Shown here one piece after another: positions 9,036-17,850 of a DNA stretch of 25,957 nucleotides. The position numbers and the translations under genes are program-made. This DNA comes from JAKVCB01 sp963578605. GTDB taxonomy: Bacteria; Planctomycetota; Planctomycetia; Pirellulales; Lacipirellulaceae. Position 1 is the first letter of the stretch. Each line of letters opens with the position of its first letter. The DNA lies in NCBI GenBank assembly GCA_963578605.1, contig CAUZEA010000084.1, positions 1 to 25,957 of the forward strand, read 5' to 3'. Under the pieces are notes generated by a model. That model saw nothing but the letters and a program-made list of their open reading frames with translations, was not told where the DNA came from and did no database searches.

Positions 9036-11847
9036 TCGTTTGTTCGAAACTGTGATGGCAGTATCGCTAGCGCTGGTCACATTCATGGCGCTGTCGGGAG
9101 CTACGACGTGGACGGAAGATTCGTTTGACGACTTCCGCGACGGCCAGTTCATGGACGGCGGTAGCAACCTCTACGTGTCCGCGCGAGGTCGGCTCCAGAT
9201 TATCAACCGCTGGGACCTGAATGGCGACGGACATTTGGACATCGTCATACCGAGTGGACACGGACATACTGAAAAGGAAGATATCTACGTTTATCTCAAC
9301 TCGGGTAAAGATATTGACGGTCACTCGCGCATTCGCGTGCCAGCCAACGGATCGCGGGACGGGGTTGTTCATGATTTCAACAAAGACGGCTATGCCGACC
9401 TGGCAGTCACCAACAACGACAATGGGACAACCGATTGGACAAATACGTTTGTTTATTACGGCACCGAAGAGGGATTCTCCGCACAACAGCGGACCACCCT
9501 GCCCTCCCGGGCCGGCACTGACATTGCGGTGGGCGACTTCAATCACGATGGTTGGTCGGACCTGGCGCTGGCGTGCCAGCACATTTCCGGAACGAAAACA
9601 AATCCTGGCCCAGAGGAGGTGAGTCTCGTCTACTGGAATTCAGCCACAGGTTTTCAGGCTGACCAAAGTCAAACGTTTGTTTTCGACGGGCGAGGCGCTG
9701 TGAGCATCGTGGCCGGCGATCTCGATCGCGATGGACTCGATGATCTGGTTTTCTCTGCGAGTGGAAAGATCATAATTTTCTATTCGGGAAAAGACGCACT
9801 CCACGAACCCGATCGGGCCGTGGAACTGCCACTTGGCGCCGAAGCGATGGCGCTGGGTGATGTGAATGGCGACGGATGGCAGGATCTTGTGACGGCAGCA
9901 AGCAATGCGGTCACGATTTTGCCTGGCGATGCGGAAGGATTTAGCGCGGATCGTACGATCCGTTTGGAGGCGCTTTTGGAGCCAGACGTGGCAGTCGCGG
10001 ATGTCGACGGGGACGGGTTGGACGACGTGATCGTGTCGAACTTTTCTGGTCCGCACGGCGTGACCTGGGTCTCGTCTTACGTGTACTACTCCGACGGAAA
10101 AGATTTCACCACGCGCGCGCGGCTGGAACTTCCCACGATCGGCGCTACTGCGGTCAGTGCCGGCGACCTCGATGGCGACGGCTTGCCCGAGTTGGTCTTT
10201 AGCAACGCCCGGACATTGAATTTGCACAAGCTCCTCTCCTACGTCTACTGGAACGAGGGTGGTAAGTTTCGCTTTAACAATTTAACCCAGTTGGCTACGC
10301 TCGGCCCGCTGGGGAATGTCATCGGAGACGTCAACAATGATGGCAGGCCCGACGTGGTGTTTTTTAACCACGAGGGATACCAGCGCGATGGGTTAGCGAA
10401 AACTTCTATCTATTGGGGAGACGGGACGCGTGGTTTTGACACCCGTCGCAGCACAGAGTTTTCTTCCCATTACATGACCAGTGTGGCCCACGCCGATCTT
10501 GACGATGATGGGTATGTCGATCTTTTGATGCCGCAAGCCCGTTTCATCAACGGGTTGCCCCATGAGCAACACTCTGCGTTTATCTATTGGGGAAGTCCAG
10601 CGGCTTTTCGGGAGGGAGAAACGATCCAATCGAATCTGCCTTTGCACAGTGGACCCAACGGGGTTCGCGTTGCGGATTTCAACCGGGATGGCTATCTCGA
10701 CCTGCTGGCGGGTGGCAGCACGCAAGACAGGACGGATCCTACCAAACAGGGGATCACCTTTTTCTGGGGGGCCGAGAATGGGTATTCCTTCCGCCGCAGA
10801 AGCGTTATTCCTACGCCAACCATCTATCTCCGTTGCCCCTTGGCGATGGACCTCAATCGAGACGGTTGGCTCGATTTGGCATGCCAGATCGAGCCCGATC
10901 GGTTGACGATCTTTTCCGGAGATGGCACCGAGGAGGGCTGGCGGCGGACGGCCGAAATCCAACTCGACCGCCCGATGGTGCTCATGTATTTGAATGCGGC
11001 CGACTTTAACCGGGACGGCTGGCTGGACCTGATTCTGCCTGTCCGCCAGAGTGGGCATACCACGGAATTAAACTCCTACATCTATTACGGTTCTGAGGAT
11101 GGATTCCAAGCAAAGAACCGTGAGGAAATTCGGTCTTACGGCCCGTATGACCTGAGTGCCGCTGACTTTGACCGTGATGGATGGTTAGACCTGTTCATCA
11201 ATAGCTACAAAGGGGACTATCGCCGCGACTGGCCGGCCATGGTTTATTGGGGAGACCCGGGTGGTTTTCAGGCCAGGACTCCGCAAGAGCTGATGCCCGG
11301 CTACGCTTCGGTTGCCGCCGAAACTGCCGATTACGATGGCGACGGCTGGATTGACGTCGTCTCGGCCAATCATCGCAAGGAGGGATCGACCGAGCAGCCC
11401 GGACCCCATCAGTCCACCACCACCAGTTTCTTGTTCTGGGGGGACCGGGAGGGATTTTCGGAACAACGTCGGTGGGAATTTCCAGTCATCGGACCCCATG
11501 CGATCAATTTTCGTGATGTTGGCAACAGCATCGACCGAGGTCTTTACGAGGATTATATTTCGTCGCCCTATCGGATCCCGCCTGGTGAGCGGCCCGTGCG
11601 CATCACGTGGCAGGCAACCACCCCCCACCGAACCCAAGTCCAGTTCCAATTGCGAGTTGCGGACGACCCGTCCGAACTTTCGACAGCGCCCTGGCAGGGT
11701 GCCGAGGGTGTCGGCAGTTGGTATACGAAGAGCGGTGAAACGGTTCGTGACGTCCAGGGCCACTGGATAGAGTATCGCGCCCGACTCATGTCTCCCAATG
11801 GAGGACCAACACCATATCTGGAAGGTGTTTCCATCGATTTTCAATGA
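9013..11847 (+). CDS. Secreted FG-GAP/VCBS repeat protein, tandem paralog
   Basis: The protein (up to 944 aa) aligns over its whole length with the preceding gene: DDFRDG and YVSARGRLQIINRWD near the N-terminus, 14 D-x-[ND]-x-D-G motifs (DLNGDGHLD to DYDGDGWID, about residues 66-780), and the same C-terminal domain (about 846-944, with FQLRVA and PWQGAEG). The start is uncertain. The longest frame uses a GTG at 9013 inside the previous gene. TTG at 9040 would give a leader of the same length as the paralog's, and ATG at 9055 is also possible. None has a well-placed ribosome-binding site, so translation may be coupled to the upstream gene. The hydrophobic segment AVSLALVTFMALSG is the likely signal peptide core. 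The pair probably arose by tandem duplication. Confidence 0.9.
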   Translation: MWRCISSNRLFETVMAVSLALVTFMALSGATTWTEDSFDDFRDGQFMDGGSNLYVSARGRLQIINRWDLNGDGHLDIVIPSGHGHTEKEDIYVYLNSGKDIDGHSRIRVPANGSRDGVVHDFNKDGYADLAVTNNDNGTTDWTNTFVYYGTEEGFSAQQRTTLPSRAGTDIAVGDFNHDGWSDLALACQHISGTKTNPGPEEVSLVYWNSATGFQADQSQTFVFDGRGAVSIVAGDLDRDGLDDLVFSASGKIIIFYSGKDALHEPDRAVELPLGAEAMALGDVNGDGWQDLVTAASNAVTILPGDAEGFSADRTIRLEALLEPDVAVADVDGDGLDDVIVSNFSGPHGVTWVSSYVYYSDGKDFTTRARLELPTIGATAVSAGDLDGDGLPELVFSNARTLNLHKLLSYVYWNEGGKFRFNNLTQLATLGPLGNVIGDVNNDGRPDVVFFNHEGYQRDGLAKTSIYWGDGTRGFDTRRSTEFSSHYMTSVAHADLDDDGYVDLLMPQARFINGLPHEQHSAFIYWGSPAAFREGETIQSNLPLHSGPNGVRVADFNRDGYLDLLAGGSTQDRTDPTKQGITFFWGAENGYSFRRRSVIPTPTIYLRCPLAMDLNRDGWLDLACQIEPDRLTIFSGDGTEEGWRRTAEIQLDRPMVLMYLNAADFNRDGWLDLILPVRQSGHTTELNSYIYYGSEDGFQAKNREEIRSYGPYDLSAADFDRDGWLDLFINSYKGDYRRDWPAMVYWGDPGGFQARTPQELMPGYASVAAETADYDGDGWIDVVSANHRKEGSTEQPGPHQSTTTSFLFWGDREGFSEQRRWEFPVIGPHAINFRDVGNSIDRGLYEDYISSPYRIPPGERPVRITWQATTPHRTQVQFQLRVADDPSELSTAPWQGAEGVGSWYTKSGETVRDVQGHWIEYRARLMSPNGGPTPYLEGVSIDFQ

Positions 11848-11961
11848 TCATGGAATGCAAGGGGCGTCCGCGACTTTTCGGTTCCAGGGATGTGGCGGTT
11901 GACCTGTTCGGCAGTTGTTCGTGGCCAGCATGACCTGGCCCAGTTCAAAAGGACCAAGGAG

Positions 11962-12897
11962 ATGCAGGGCCAGGTTGACGAAAATTCCGGCATGATTGTG
12001 TTGGAAGAGAAGAACCTCCGAGTGGTCATTGATCCGCAGCAGGGTGGGAAGATTCGTTCGCTTTACTCCCGGCGAACCGGGATCGAGTACCTCTATCAGG
12101 ATTCCAGGACGAACATTCCGCCAGGATCAGGTTATGGAAACCATGACATTTCCGGGTTTGACGAGTGTTTTCCCACCGTGCACCCCTGCACTTATCCGGA
12201 CGGCCCTCGGCAAGGCCTGGAGTTAGGCGATCACGGCCTGCTCTGGCAACAACCGTGGGAATCGGAAATTGGTGATGGGCAGGTCACCATGAGGTGCACT
12301 GTTCCCCGGTTGCGTTGCGATTTTAAGCGCACGTGTCAAATTGATTCGGGTGCCGTTTTAACGCTCGACTATCAAATTACCAACCACGACCAGCAGCCGC
12401 TCAAGTTCATCTATAGTGCTCATCCCTTGCTGGCCGCGGGGCGAGACACGCACTTCGTGTTGCCAGACGATGTGAACGACGTCTATGTTTATTACGTGGC
12501 CAATGCCACAGGGATCCCCCAGAATTCGTGGATCACGTGGCCCCCATCTCAAGAAGAAAATTTTCTCGCCCCCTATTCAACCAACCGACATTCGTGCCTC
12601 AAGGCCTATTCGCGACCACTCGGGACTGGCCGGGCGGCGGTGCGGCATGCCGATCACGGCGAGCGTTTACAATTCGATTTCGACCCGGCCGAGTTGCCAC
12701 ACCTCGGAATTCTCATTTCCCAGGGTTTCGACGAGGATCCCGCTGGTGACTTCGCCGGCGAGCTTATCCTGGCGCTGGAACCGACCACAGGAATTGGCGA
12801 CGACCTGTTGACTTGTGAACAAACAGGGACGACTGCCCAACTCGCACCTCACCAGACCAAGTCGTTTCGCATCCAACTCAGTTTGGTGGACGATTGA
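11962..12897 (+). CDS. Aldose 1-epimerase-like (galactose mutarotase fold) protein
   Basis: The 311-aa product resembles the galactose-mutarotase/aldose-1-epimerase superfamily: an N-terminal strand region IVLEEKNLRVVIDPQQGGKI, the motif GFDECFPTV, and a histidine in SAHPLLAAG. Members interconvert sugar anomers or bind sugars; the exact substrate cannot be read from the sequence. I chose the ATG at 11962 because AAAAGGA at 11947-11953 lies 8 nt upstream. An ATG at 11890 in the same frame would add 24 residues that look neither like a signal peptide nor like the family. No signal peptide is seen, so the protein is probably cytoplasmic. It follows the two FG-GAP genes on the same strand after 114 bp and may be co-transcribed, which would fit a carbohydrate-related role for the group. 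Confidence 0.82.
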   Translation: MQGQVDENSGMIVLEEKNLRVVIDPQQGGKIRSLYSRRTGIEYLYQDSRTNIPPGSGYGNHDISGFDECFPTVHPCTYPDGPRQGLELGDHGLLWQQPWESEIGDGQVTMRCTVPRLRCDFKRTCQIDSGAVLTLDYQITNHDQQPLKFIYSAHPLLAAGRDTHFVLPDDVNDVYVYYVANATGIPQNSWITWPPSQEENFLAPYSTNRHSCLKAYSRPLGTGRAAVRHADHGERLQFDFDPAELPHLGILISQGFDEDPAGDFAGELILALEPTTGIGDDLLTCEQTGTTAQLAPHQTKSFRIQLSLVDD

Positions 12898-13056
12898 GGT
12901 CTGCCGCGGCATGGCATTTCAAACGTGCCGACTCGTGCCCTGCTGCGACTATCTTAAAAGTGGCGACCAGGCTTGGGATCACCTCACGAGGGTGACCATC
13001 TGTCACTCAAAAAACGCCGCAACGCACCAGCTTCTCCCTTTCTTTTCTTTTTCCCC

Positions 13057-13085
13057 TTGACGTTGTTTTGCTGACATATTACTTT
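13057..13085 (+). promoter_or_regulatory. Candidate sigma70 promoter for the first PEP-CTERM gene
   Basis: TTGACG (13057-13062), a 17-bp spacer and TACTTT (13080-13085) lie in an AT-rich patch about 84 bp before the start codon. The remainder of 12898-13168 shows a pyrimidine-rich run (about 13028-13056) but no gene. Confidence 0.4.
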
Positions 13086-13168
13086 AAAAAGGGTAAGCTT
13101 ATTCATAAAACGCGCGTGAATTTTCCAAGCCGTGAAGTCGCCCCTTTAGTTTGCGGAGATGTTGTCTG

Positions 13169-14257
13169 ATGAAAGAGACGCGCAAGATGTTTCTAATGCT
13201 GGTCGTCGCGGGCGTCGTAGGGTGGTCGCCAGCCGCAGCCCTTGGGCAGTTGCAGGTGGGTATTCTCTCGGAAGACTTTACCACTGATCCAGGCTGGCTT
13301 GAGAAAAACTCGACGACGAACTTCCCCGACCTACTCAACAACGAGTTCGGCTTTCGAAACTCCGACCTCACCAGAGATATGGATTCACCCAATACGACCG
13401 GTGCTGGTGAAGCTGGCGGCCAAATCACCCGTCACGTAGAGGCGTACTATGCCGCCGACATTGGGCAGATCGATCCCAAGACCACGAAGTTAATGGCCAG
13501 CGGCTGGCTCCGTATTCCTGGTACCGGTGGGGGTGGCATCAAGTTGGGGTTCTTTAACCGACAGCCCTTTGATGGCGCGGATCTTGTTCCAACCAATTTT
13601 ATCGGGTTGGACTTTGACGCGGCCAGAGTACAGACGAGGTTTTGCAACGATATTGGAAATTGTGAGCGGAGCGGCACCTATGCTGTCGTACCTAATCCAG
13701 TGTCAAATCCCAACGAACCCCTCCCGTGGTCCATCGTGTATGATCCCGACGGGAACTTTGGGGGGGGCACGATCACCGTCGACTTGGTGAACACCGCGAC
13801 CGGTGGTCTTGATTTCCCAACTCCGCTGGGTGCGTTTTCGCACACGTTTAATCTCCCGGGCAATGTGAAGTACGATAATACTTTTGTCGACAGTTTTGGG
13901 ATGACGCCCAGCGTTGTCCAGGGAGTGGAGAATCAGCAATTGTTCTTCATCGACGACATTCAGTACACGGCGCTCGTCCCGAAAGTGGGCTTGGATGGAG
14001 ATTTCAACGAAAACGACACCGTAGATGCGGCCGACTACACGACTTGGCAGGATTCCCAGGGAAGCATGACGGCCCTGCCGAACAGTGGGGGGCTTGCCGC
14101 CCCAATCGGACAGGCCCATTACAACCTTTGGAGTTCTAACTTCGGTAGCTCCGGTGGCAGTGGCACCAACGCCGCCGTTCCCGAGCCTTCGTCCCTTGTG
14201 ACCTATCTCGTGGGGTTGGTGGCCATGGTCATGCTTGGCCGGGGAAGACCTCGCTAA
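13169..14257 (+). CDS. PEP-CTERM protein with dockerin-like segment
   Basis: The 362-aa product has a signal peptide (MKETRKMFLMLVVAGVVGW...ALG) and a beta-rich body with the motif GEAGGQITR...YYAD shared with two other genes in this window. Near the C-terminus is an EF-hand/dockerin-like stretch (GDFNENDTVDAADYTTWQ). The C-terminus is a PEP-CTERM sorting signal: VPEPSS, a hydrophobic helix and a basic end (GRGRPR). PEP-CTERM signals are known to be cleaved by an exosortase; none is encoded in this window. The ATG at 13169 is preferred because GGAG lies at 13155-13158; a TTG at 13151 would add six residues with no benefit. The product is likely extracellular or surface-linked; its ligand is unknown. 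Confidence 0.88.
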   Translation: MKETRKMFLMLVVAGVVGWSPAAALGQLQVGILSEDFTTDPGWLEKNSTTNFPDLLNNEFGFRNSDLTRDMDSPNTTGAGEAGGQITRHVEAYYAADIGQIDPKTTKLMASGWLRIPGTGGGGIKLGFFNRQPFDGADLVPTNFIGLDFDAARVQTRFCNDIGNCERSGTYAVVPNPVSNPNEPLPWSIVYDPDGNFGGGTITVDLVNTATGGLDFPTPLGAFSHTFNLPGNVKYDNTFVDSFGMTPSVVQGVENQQLFFIDDIQYTALVPKVGLDGDFNENDTVDAADYTTWQDSQGSMTALPNSGGLAAPIGQAHYNLWSSNFGSSGGSGTNAAVPEPSSLVTYLVGLVAMVMLGRGRPR

Positions 14258-14307
14258 ACGCCTGGCGAAGGTTCGCAGGATGGGCAATTTGATTGACCCA
14301 CGCAGCC

Positions 14308-14328
14308 CCCTGATGATATTCACCAGGG
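14308..14328 (+). terminator. Hairpin after the first PEP-CTERM gene
   Basis: CCCTG (14308-14312) and CAGGG (14324-14328) form the base of a stem with one mismatch and further pairs above it. Only TCTTG follows, so termination would be weak. It aligns with the better terminator after the second PEP-CTERM gene. Confidence 0.4.
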
Positions 14329-14737
14329 TCTTGCCGCAGGCAAGCCGAACCGCCCGATCATTCATCCCATCGCGGCCCCGTGTCCTGGAAATTATCGAAA
14401 CAAGATTAGCCCGATTAGATCTTGCACCAGTCTGTCACTAGATCAGACCCTGAAAATGCCATTTACCTAAACTTATCTCGGTGGCGCCAGGAGTGTTAGA
14501 CAACTCAGCACCGTTGGCCGATCGGGTCGGACTTCAAAATACTCCGCCCCAAAACAAATTTTTATCTTGTATTTATTGAGAAAACCGGTTGACATCCCCG
14601 TCAATCTAGCGCACACTGGCCAGTAGTTTCTCGGCGGTCGATCGACCTGGGAGGTCAGTGTCGTATTGAGGAACCGGGACTCTCCACCAAGGACACAACA
14701 GTATTTATTATAACTTTCTGTGCAGCTTTTCTCATTT
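14329..14737. other. Intergenic region between the two PEP-CTERM genes
   Basis: No gene was found. A TTGACA is present at 14589-14594 and an AT-rich TATTATAAC patch at 14706-14714, but they are not spaced as one promoter; either could belong to the promoter of the second PEP-CTERM gene. Confidence 0.35.
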
Positions 14738-14751
14738 GGAGGCGCGTCAAA

Positions 14752-15753
14752 ATGTGGGCGAAAACAAGCTTTTGGAAAAAAGCGGGATGTCTGGTAGCCG
14801 TTTTGGGTGTCGGAACGATGTTTTCCAGCGTTGTCTCGGCAACCACCGAGACACAGAACTTTGACTCGCCGCCGGCTGATTGGGTTGGTATGGATAACGA
14901 TATTTACGGCCCATACGGCTATAGCGATACCAATTACACCCAGGGAGATCCTGCGGGCGAGGCAGGCGGCATTTTCCAGCGGACCAATGTCCGCAGCTAC
15001 TACGCCGATACGGATCTTGGCGGCCAAATCAACTCGTCCAGTGAGTTCGGCGCCACGGGCGAAGTGTATGTCTTGGCTCCCTTCGCCGACAATGACACCT
15101 TCATTGGGCACTTCCTGGCACCGTCGCAGGGTGCGCAGGGTTACGAGAACCATCACGGGGGATTCATGCTGCGAGAATACACCAATAGCAACTTTCGGTT
15201 CATGGCTCGTATTCGGGGCGATGGGGATGAACAGCACACTGGTGACCAGGAAATAGTGCAGGTCGGCGTCTACGACTTCTCATACGACTTTGACCCCATC
15301 ACAAAGCAACTTACAGCGCGACTTTACGGGAGCGGCGGCGGGGCGCTTGTTGCGGAAAGCACAACTCCAGCGCTGGCAGGTACGTTCCTGGCGGACGCAT
15401 TCGGCTTGACCGGCGGATTCAACAGTGCGCAATTTAATCCACCTACGTTGACGGCCTACATTGATGCGGTGACCTATTCGTCGCTGGTCACCGGAGGCGG
15501 CATCAATGGTGATTACAACGGCGACGGCACTGTGAACGCGGCCGACTACACCCAGTGGCGAGACAATCTGGGCACCAATAATCCCCTGGCGAACGACGCC
15601 ATTGGGGACACGATTGGCCAGTCGCAATACGCCCAGTGGAAAGACAATTTTACTGCCGGTAGTGCCTCGTCAACTGCCATTCCCGAGCCCACGTCCCTGG
15701 CGATTTATCTTGTGGGGTTGGTGGCCATGTTGGGCATGCGGCGACATGGCTAA
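14752..15753 (+). CDS. PEP-CTERM protein with dockerin-like segment; stop codon lies in a tandem repeat
   Basis: The 333-aa product starts at an ATG with GGAGG 9 nt upstream (14738-14742). It has a signal peptide (basic MWAKTSFWKKAG, then a hydrophobic core ending ...VVSA), a beta-rich body with GEAGGIFQR...YYAD, a dockerin-like GDYNGDGTVNAADYTQWR near the C-terminus, and a PEP-CTERM signal (IPEPTS, hydrophobic helix, RRHG). It is a paralog of the preceding gene: both share the same domain order, and the 3' non-coding sequences are also alignable. The stop codon TAA (15751-15753) is part of the first unit of a 16-bp tandem array. The product is probably exported and sorted by exosortase; its specific function is unknown. 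Confidence 0.88.
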   Translation: MWAKTSFWKKAGCLVAVLGVGTMFSSVVSATTETQNFDSPPADWVGMDNDIYGPYGYSDTNYTQGDPAGEAGGIFQRTNVRSYYADTDLGGQINSSSEFGATGEVYVLAPFADNDTFIGHFLAPSQGAQGYENHHGGFMLREYTNSNFRFMARIRGDGDEQHTGDQEIVQVGVYDFSYDFDPITKQLTARLYGSGGGALVAESTTPALAGTFLADAFGLTGGFNSAQFNPPTLTAYIDAVTYSSLVTGGGINGDYNGDGTVNAADYTQWRDNLGTNNPLANDAIGDTIGQSQYAQWKDNFTAGSASSTAIPEPTSLAIYLVGLVAMLGMRRHG

Positions 15754-15822
15754 CGGCCTGCTGGGCTAACGGCCTGCTGGGCTAACGGCCTGCTGGGCTA
15801 ACGGCCTGCTGGGCTAACGGCC
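15749..15822 (+). repeat. 16-bp tandem array beginning at the stop codon, 4.6 copies
   Basis: The unit GCTAACGGCCTGCTGG occurs at 15749-15764, 15765-15780, 15781-15796 and 15797-15812, with a partial copy at 15813-15822. The copies are identical. The TAA of the first unit is the PEP-CTERM gene's own stop codon. Because the unit is 16 bp, TAA appears in a different frame in each of the first three copies. Confidence 0.97.
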
Positions 15823-15853
15823 GAATGACGGGCAATTTGCTGCGGCGACTCAC

Positions 15854-15887
15854 CACCCTGATGTTTTCACCAGGGTGTTTCTTTTCT
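15854..15887 (+). terminator. Intrinsic terminator after the second PEP-CTERM gene
   Basis: CACCCTG (15854-15860) pairs with CAGGGTG (15871-15877), with two further pairs above a mismatch, and is followed by TTTCTTTTCTT. This is a good rho-independent terminator shape. It lies 100 bp after the stop codon, so the tandem array is inside the 3' untranslated region. Confidence 0.75.
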
Positions 15888-16084
15888 TGCGGCAGGCGGT
15901 TCGAGCCACCCAAACGGGCAGCGCTGGACGGGTGGTTCTCGCCGGGATTTCACGGTGGAGCTGCGTCGCCAGCGCTATTTCCATTCGCCGCCACTTCTTG
16001 CTGCAGTGTGGATAAGTCATTACGGCGTGGTAAGATACACTTCGATGGTGACACGTTTTGACACAGGCAAAGCGGCAGGCGGCG

Positions 16085-17182
16085 ATGACCAGACGAACAC
16101 GCAAACCTGGTTTTACGTTAGTAGAACTCCTGGTCGTCATTGCCATCATCGGCATCTTGATTGCGTTGTTGCTACCGGCGGTGCAATCGGCCCGTGAGGC
16201 GGCGCGGCGGGCTACTTGCGTCAACAATCTGAAACAGATCGGCCTGGCGTGGGAATTGCACCACGACACCTATGGAACATACCCATCAGGTGGCGTAACT
16301 GTCGATGATTTTTATCAGCGTAATTTTCAAGATTCGGGCAGACCCAAAATTGCGCCCGATCAGCTCTGGGGCTGGGCCTATCAGATCGTCCCATTCCTGG
16401 AAGAACAGGCCCTGTGGAACGGTTCAGTCGATCGAGAAATCCGTAGCACGGTGATCTCGACGTTTTTGTGCCCGACCCGCGGGGTGACGGTCCTTGAAGC
16501 TTCCAGAAACAGCACCAACAACGCCTGTCGCAACATGAAGGGAACCGACCGGATCCGCGCGCAGATCGACTACGCCGGTAATGGCGGCGTCTACCTGAAT
16601 TTCAATGTGGACGCCTGTCTTCACAACCCCAGCTCACCCCAGTGTTGTGCCGGCCGGTGTAGCGAGCCTGGGTGCTTGTGTGGATTTGGTACGATCATGT
16701 GCACCTGGCGAGGCATGGTGCTTCATAAGGGAATGCTACCGCTGGACAATTATGGAGAGTTTAACGCCGCCGGACCACGGCATCGCTGCCGAAGCTGGAC
16801 AGATCCGGGTCGTTTCGGGAAATCAGGAAAAGCCTCGGTGGTGGTCGACCACAGCGAGGTACCCGACGGTCTTTCCAATACGTTTTTGGTCGGCGAGAAG
16901 CGACTCATCGGCAATCTTCAAGTGTGTCAGCACGACAACAATGAAGGGTGGACCTGTGGCTGGGATTGGGACATCATTCGTCACCCCAGCCATACCGTGG
17001 CGCCCGATCGATTTATCTGGGAAGAGGGCGGTTCCGACGCGTTTGGGGCCGCCCACCCGGCGGTGTTTCATGTGGTGATGGGCGACGGATCCGTCCATGG
17101 GCTTGGTTATGACATCGAACCGGTGATCTTTCTCTTGATGGGGCTACGCGATGACGAGCAATTCTTCACGCTCAATAAATAG
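16085..17182 (+). CDS. DUF1559 prepilin-like protein with a cysteine-rich insert
   Basis: The 365-aa protein begins MTRRTRKPGFTLVELLVV, a type III/IV prepilin-like leader with Gly before Phe, Glu at +5 and a long hydrophobic helix, followed by PAVQSAREAARR and NNLKQIGLA, the DUF1559 signature. The C-terminal H-X9-DG motif is HPAVFHVVMGDG. DUF1559 proteins are expanded in Planctomycetes and thought to be surface or envelope proteins processed by prepilin peptidase; their role is not established. Unusually, residues 178-206 hold seven cysteines (178, 187, 188, 192, 197, 199, 206), which is not found in the other DUF1559 genes here. The ATG at 16085 is preferred; a TTG at 16058 would add nine residues. 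It converges on the lipoprotein gene 61 bp away and has no stop-codon repeat. Confidence 0.9.
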   Translation: MTRRTRKPGFTLVELLVVIAIIGILIALLLPAVQSAREAARRATCVNNLKQIGLAWELHHDTYGTYPSGGVTVDDFYQRNFQDSGRPKIAPDQLWGWAYQIVPFLEEQALWNGSVDREIRSTVISTFLCPTRGVTVLEASRNSTNNACRNMKGTDRIRAQIDYAGNGGVYLNFNVDACLHNPSSPQCCAGRCSEPGCLCGFGTIMCTWRGMVLHKGMLPLDNYGEFNAAGPRHRCRSWTDPGRFGKSGKASVVVDHSEVPDGLSNTFLVGEKRLIGNLQVCQHDNNEGWTCGWDWDIIRHPSHTVAPDRFIWEEGGSDAFGAAHPAVFHVVMGDGSVHGLGYDIEPVIFLLMGLRDDEQFFTLNK

Positions 17183-17243
17183 TTCCGGTTCCCTCCCCAA
17201 ATGGGTCAACCGGTTTTGAAACTTCTTTGCGTGGCCGCAGTGC

Positions 17244-17636
17244 TCAATCGATCGGGTGAATCCTTTCGATGCGTGCCGCCCCAAAGGCTCGATGGGCCAT
17301 CGCCGCGGCAATCTCGTTGAATTTCCTTTCACGCTTCATGTTCCACGCCTGAGGCCCTGTCTTCTGATTGGCCAGCACGAAAGTCTCAGAATCGAACCAG
17401 CCGCCGGCCCACATTTTGGTATCGGGGGCCCCGGTTTGGACCTCGTCAAGAACGTTCCCCTGGTCGTCCTGCAGGGTCAACTTGACCTTGCCGCCCACGA
17501 TCGATGGCACAACGATGAGCTTTCCATCAGCCGAAGGAATCGGGGCAAGGTCGTTTTTCGCCCCGCAACCTGCAAGAATCGCCGCAACACAACCGATCAG
17601 AATCGGGGTGCGGCGCTTGCGGAAGTTTGAAATCAT
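17244..17636 (-). CDS. Small lipoprotein of unknown function
   Basis: The 130-aa product has a basic N-terminus (MISNFRKRRT), a hydrophobic stretch and the lipobox LAGC with the acylated cysteine at position 24, so it should be a membrane-anchored lipoprotein. The mature part starts GAKND and appears beta-rich (DGKLIVVP, VGGKVKLTLQD, DSETFVL). I do not recognise a named domain. The ATG at 17634-17636 is chosen because AGGA lies 9 nt upstream; an upstream GTG at 17663 would add nine residues. Small lipoproteins of this kind commonly sit beside DUF1559 genes in Planctomycetes, and this one faces a DUF1559 gene tail to tail. Function unknown. Confidence 0.75.
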   Translation of the reverse strand: MISNFRKRRTPILIGCVAAILAGCGAKNDLAPIPSADGKLIVVPSIVGGKVKLTLQDDQGNVLDEVQTGAPDTKMWAGGWFDSETFVLANQKTGPQAWNMKRERKFNEIAAAMAHRAFGAARIERIHPID

Positions 17637-17850
17637 GACATGGTTTCCTGGGAGGTTTCCCACTCAAGTTGGCCCGGCTCAATAGCCTGGGGCGTCCCGC
17701 CGCGGCAAGTCGGTGAATTGGCTGTGGCGGGTTGCTGTGTAACACAATCTCGCCGGCCTTGAATTCCCCGTCAACTGGTCGACCGCCGTACGGGCTAGCC
17801 TCCAGGAACGTTGGTTGAGACTGAAAGCCGCGTGGCCTCGCCCAGTAGCT
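17637..17850. other. Intergenic region, nothing recognised
   Basis: The stretch between the lipoprotein gene and the conserved promoter module of gene A shows no gene, hairpin or repeat that I can support. The lipoprotein ribosome-binding site (AGGA) is at its left end. Confidence 0.4.

Noticed and set aside
13995..14060. Dockerin-like segments as evidence of a cellulosome
   Set aside because: Planctomycete PEP-CTERM proteins often carry a single dockerin-like segment; no cohesin or scaffoldin is seen.
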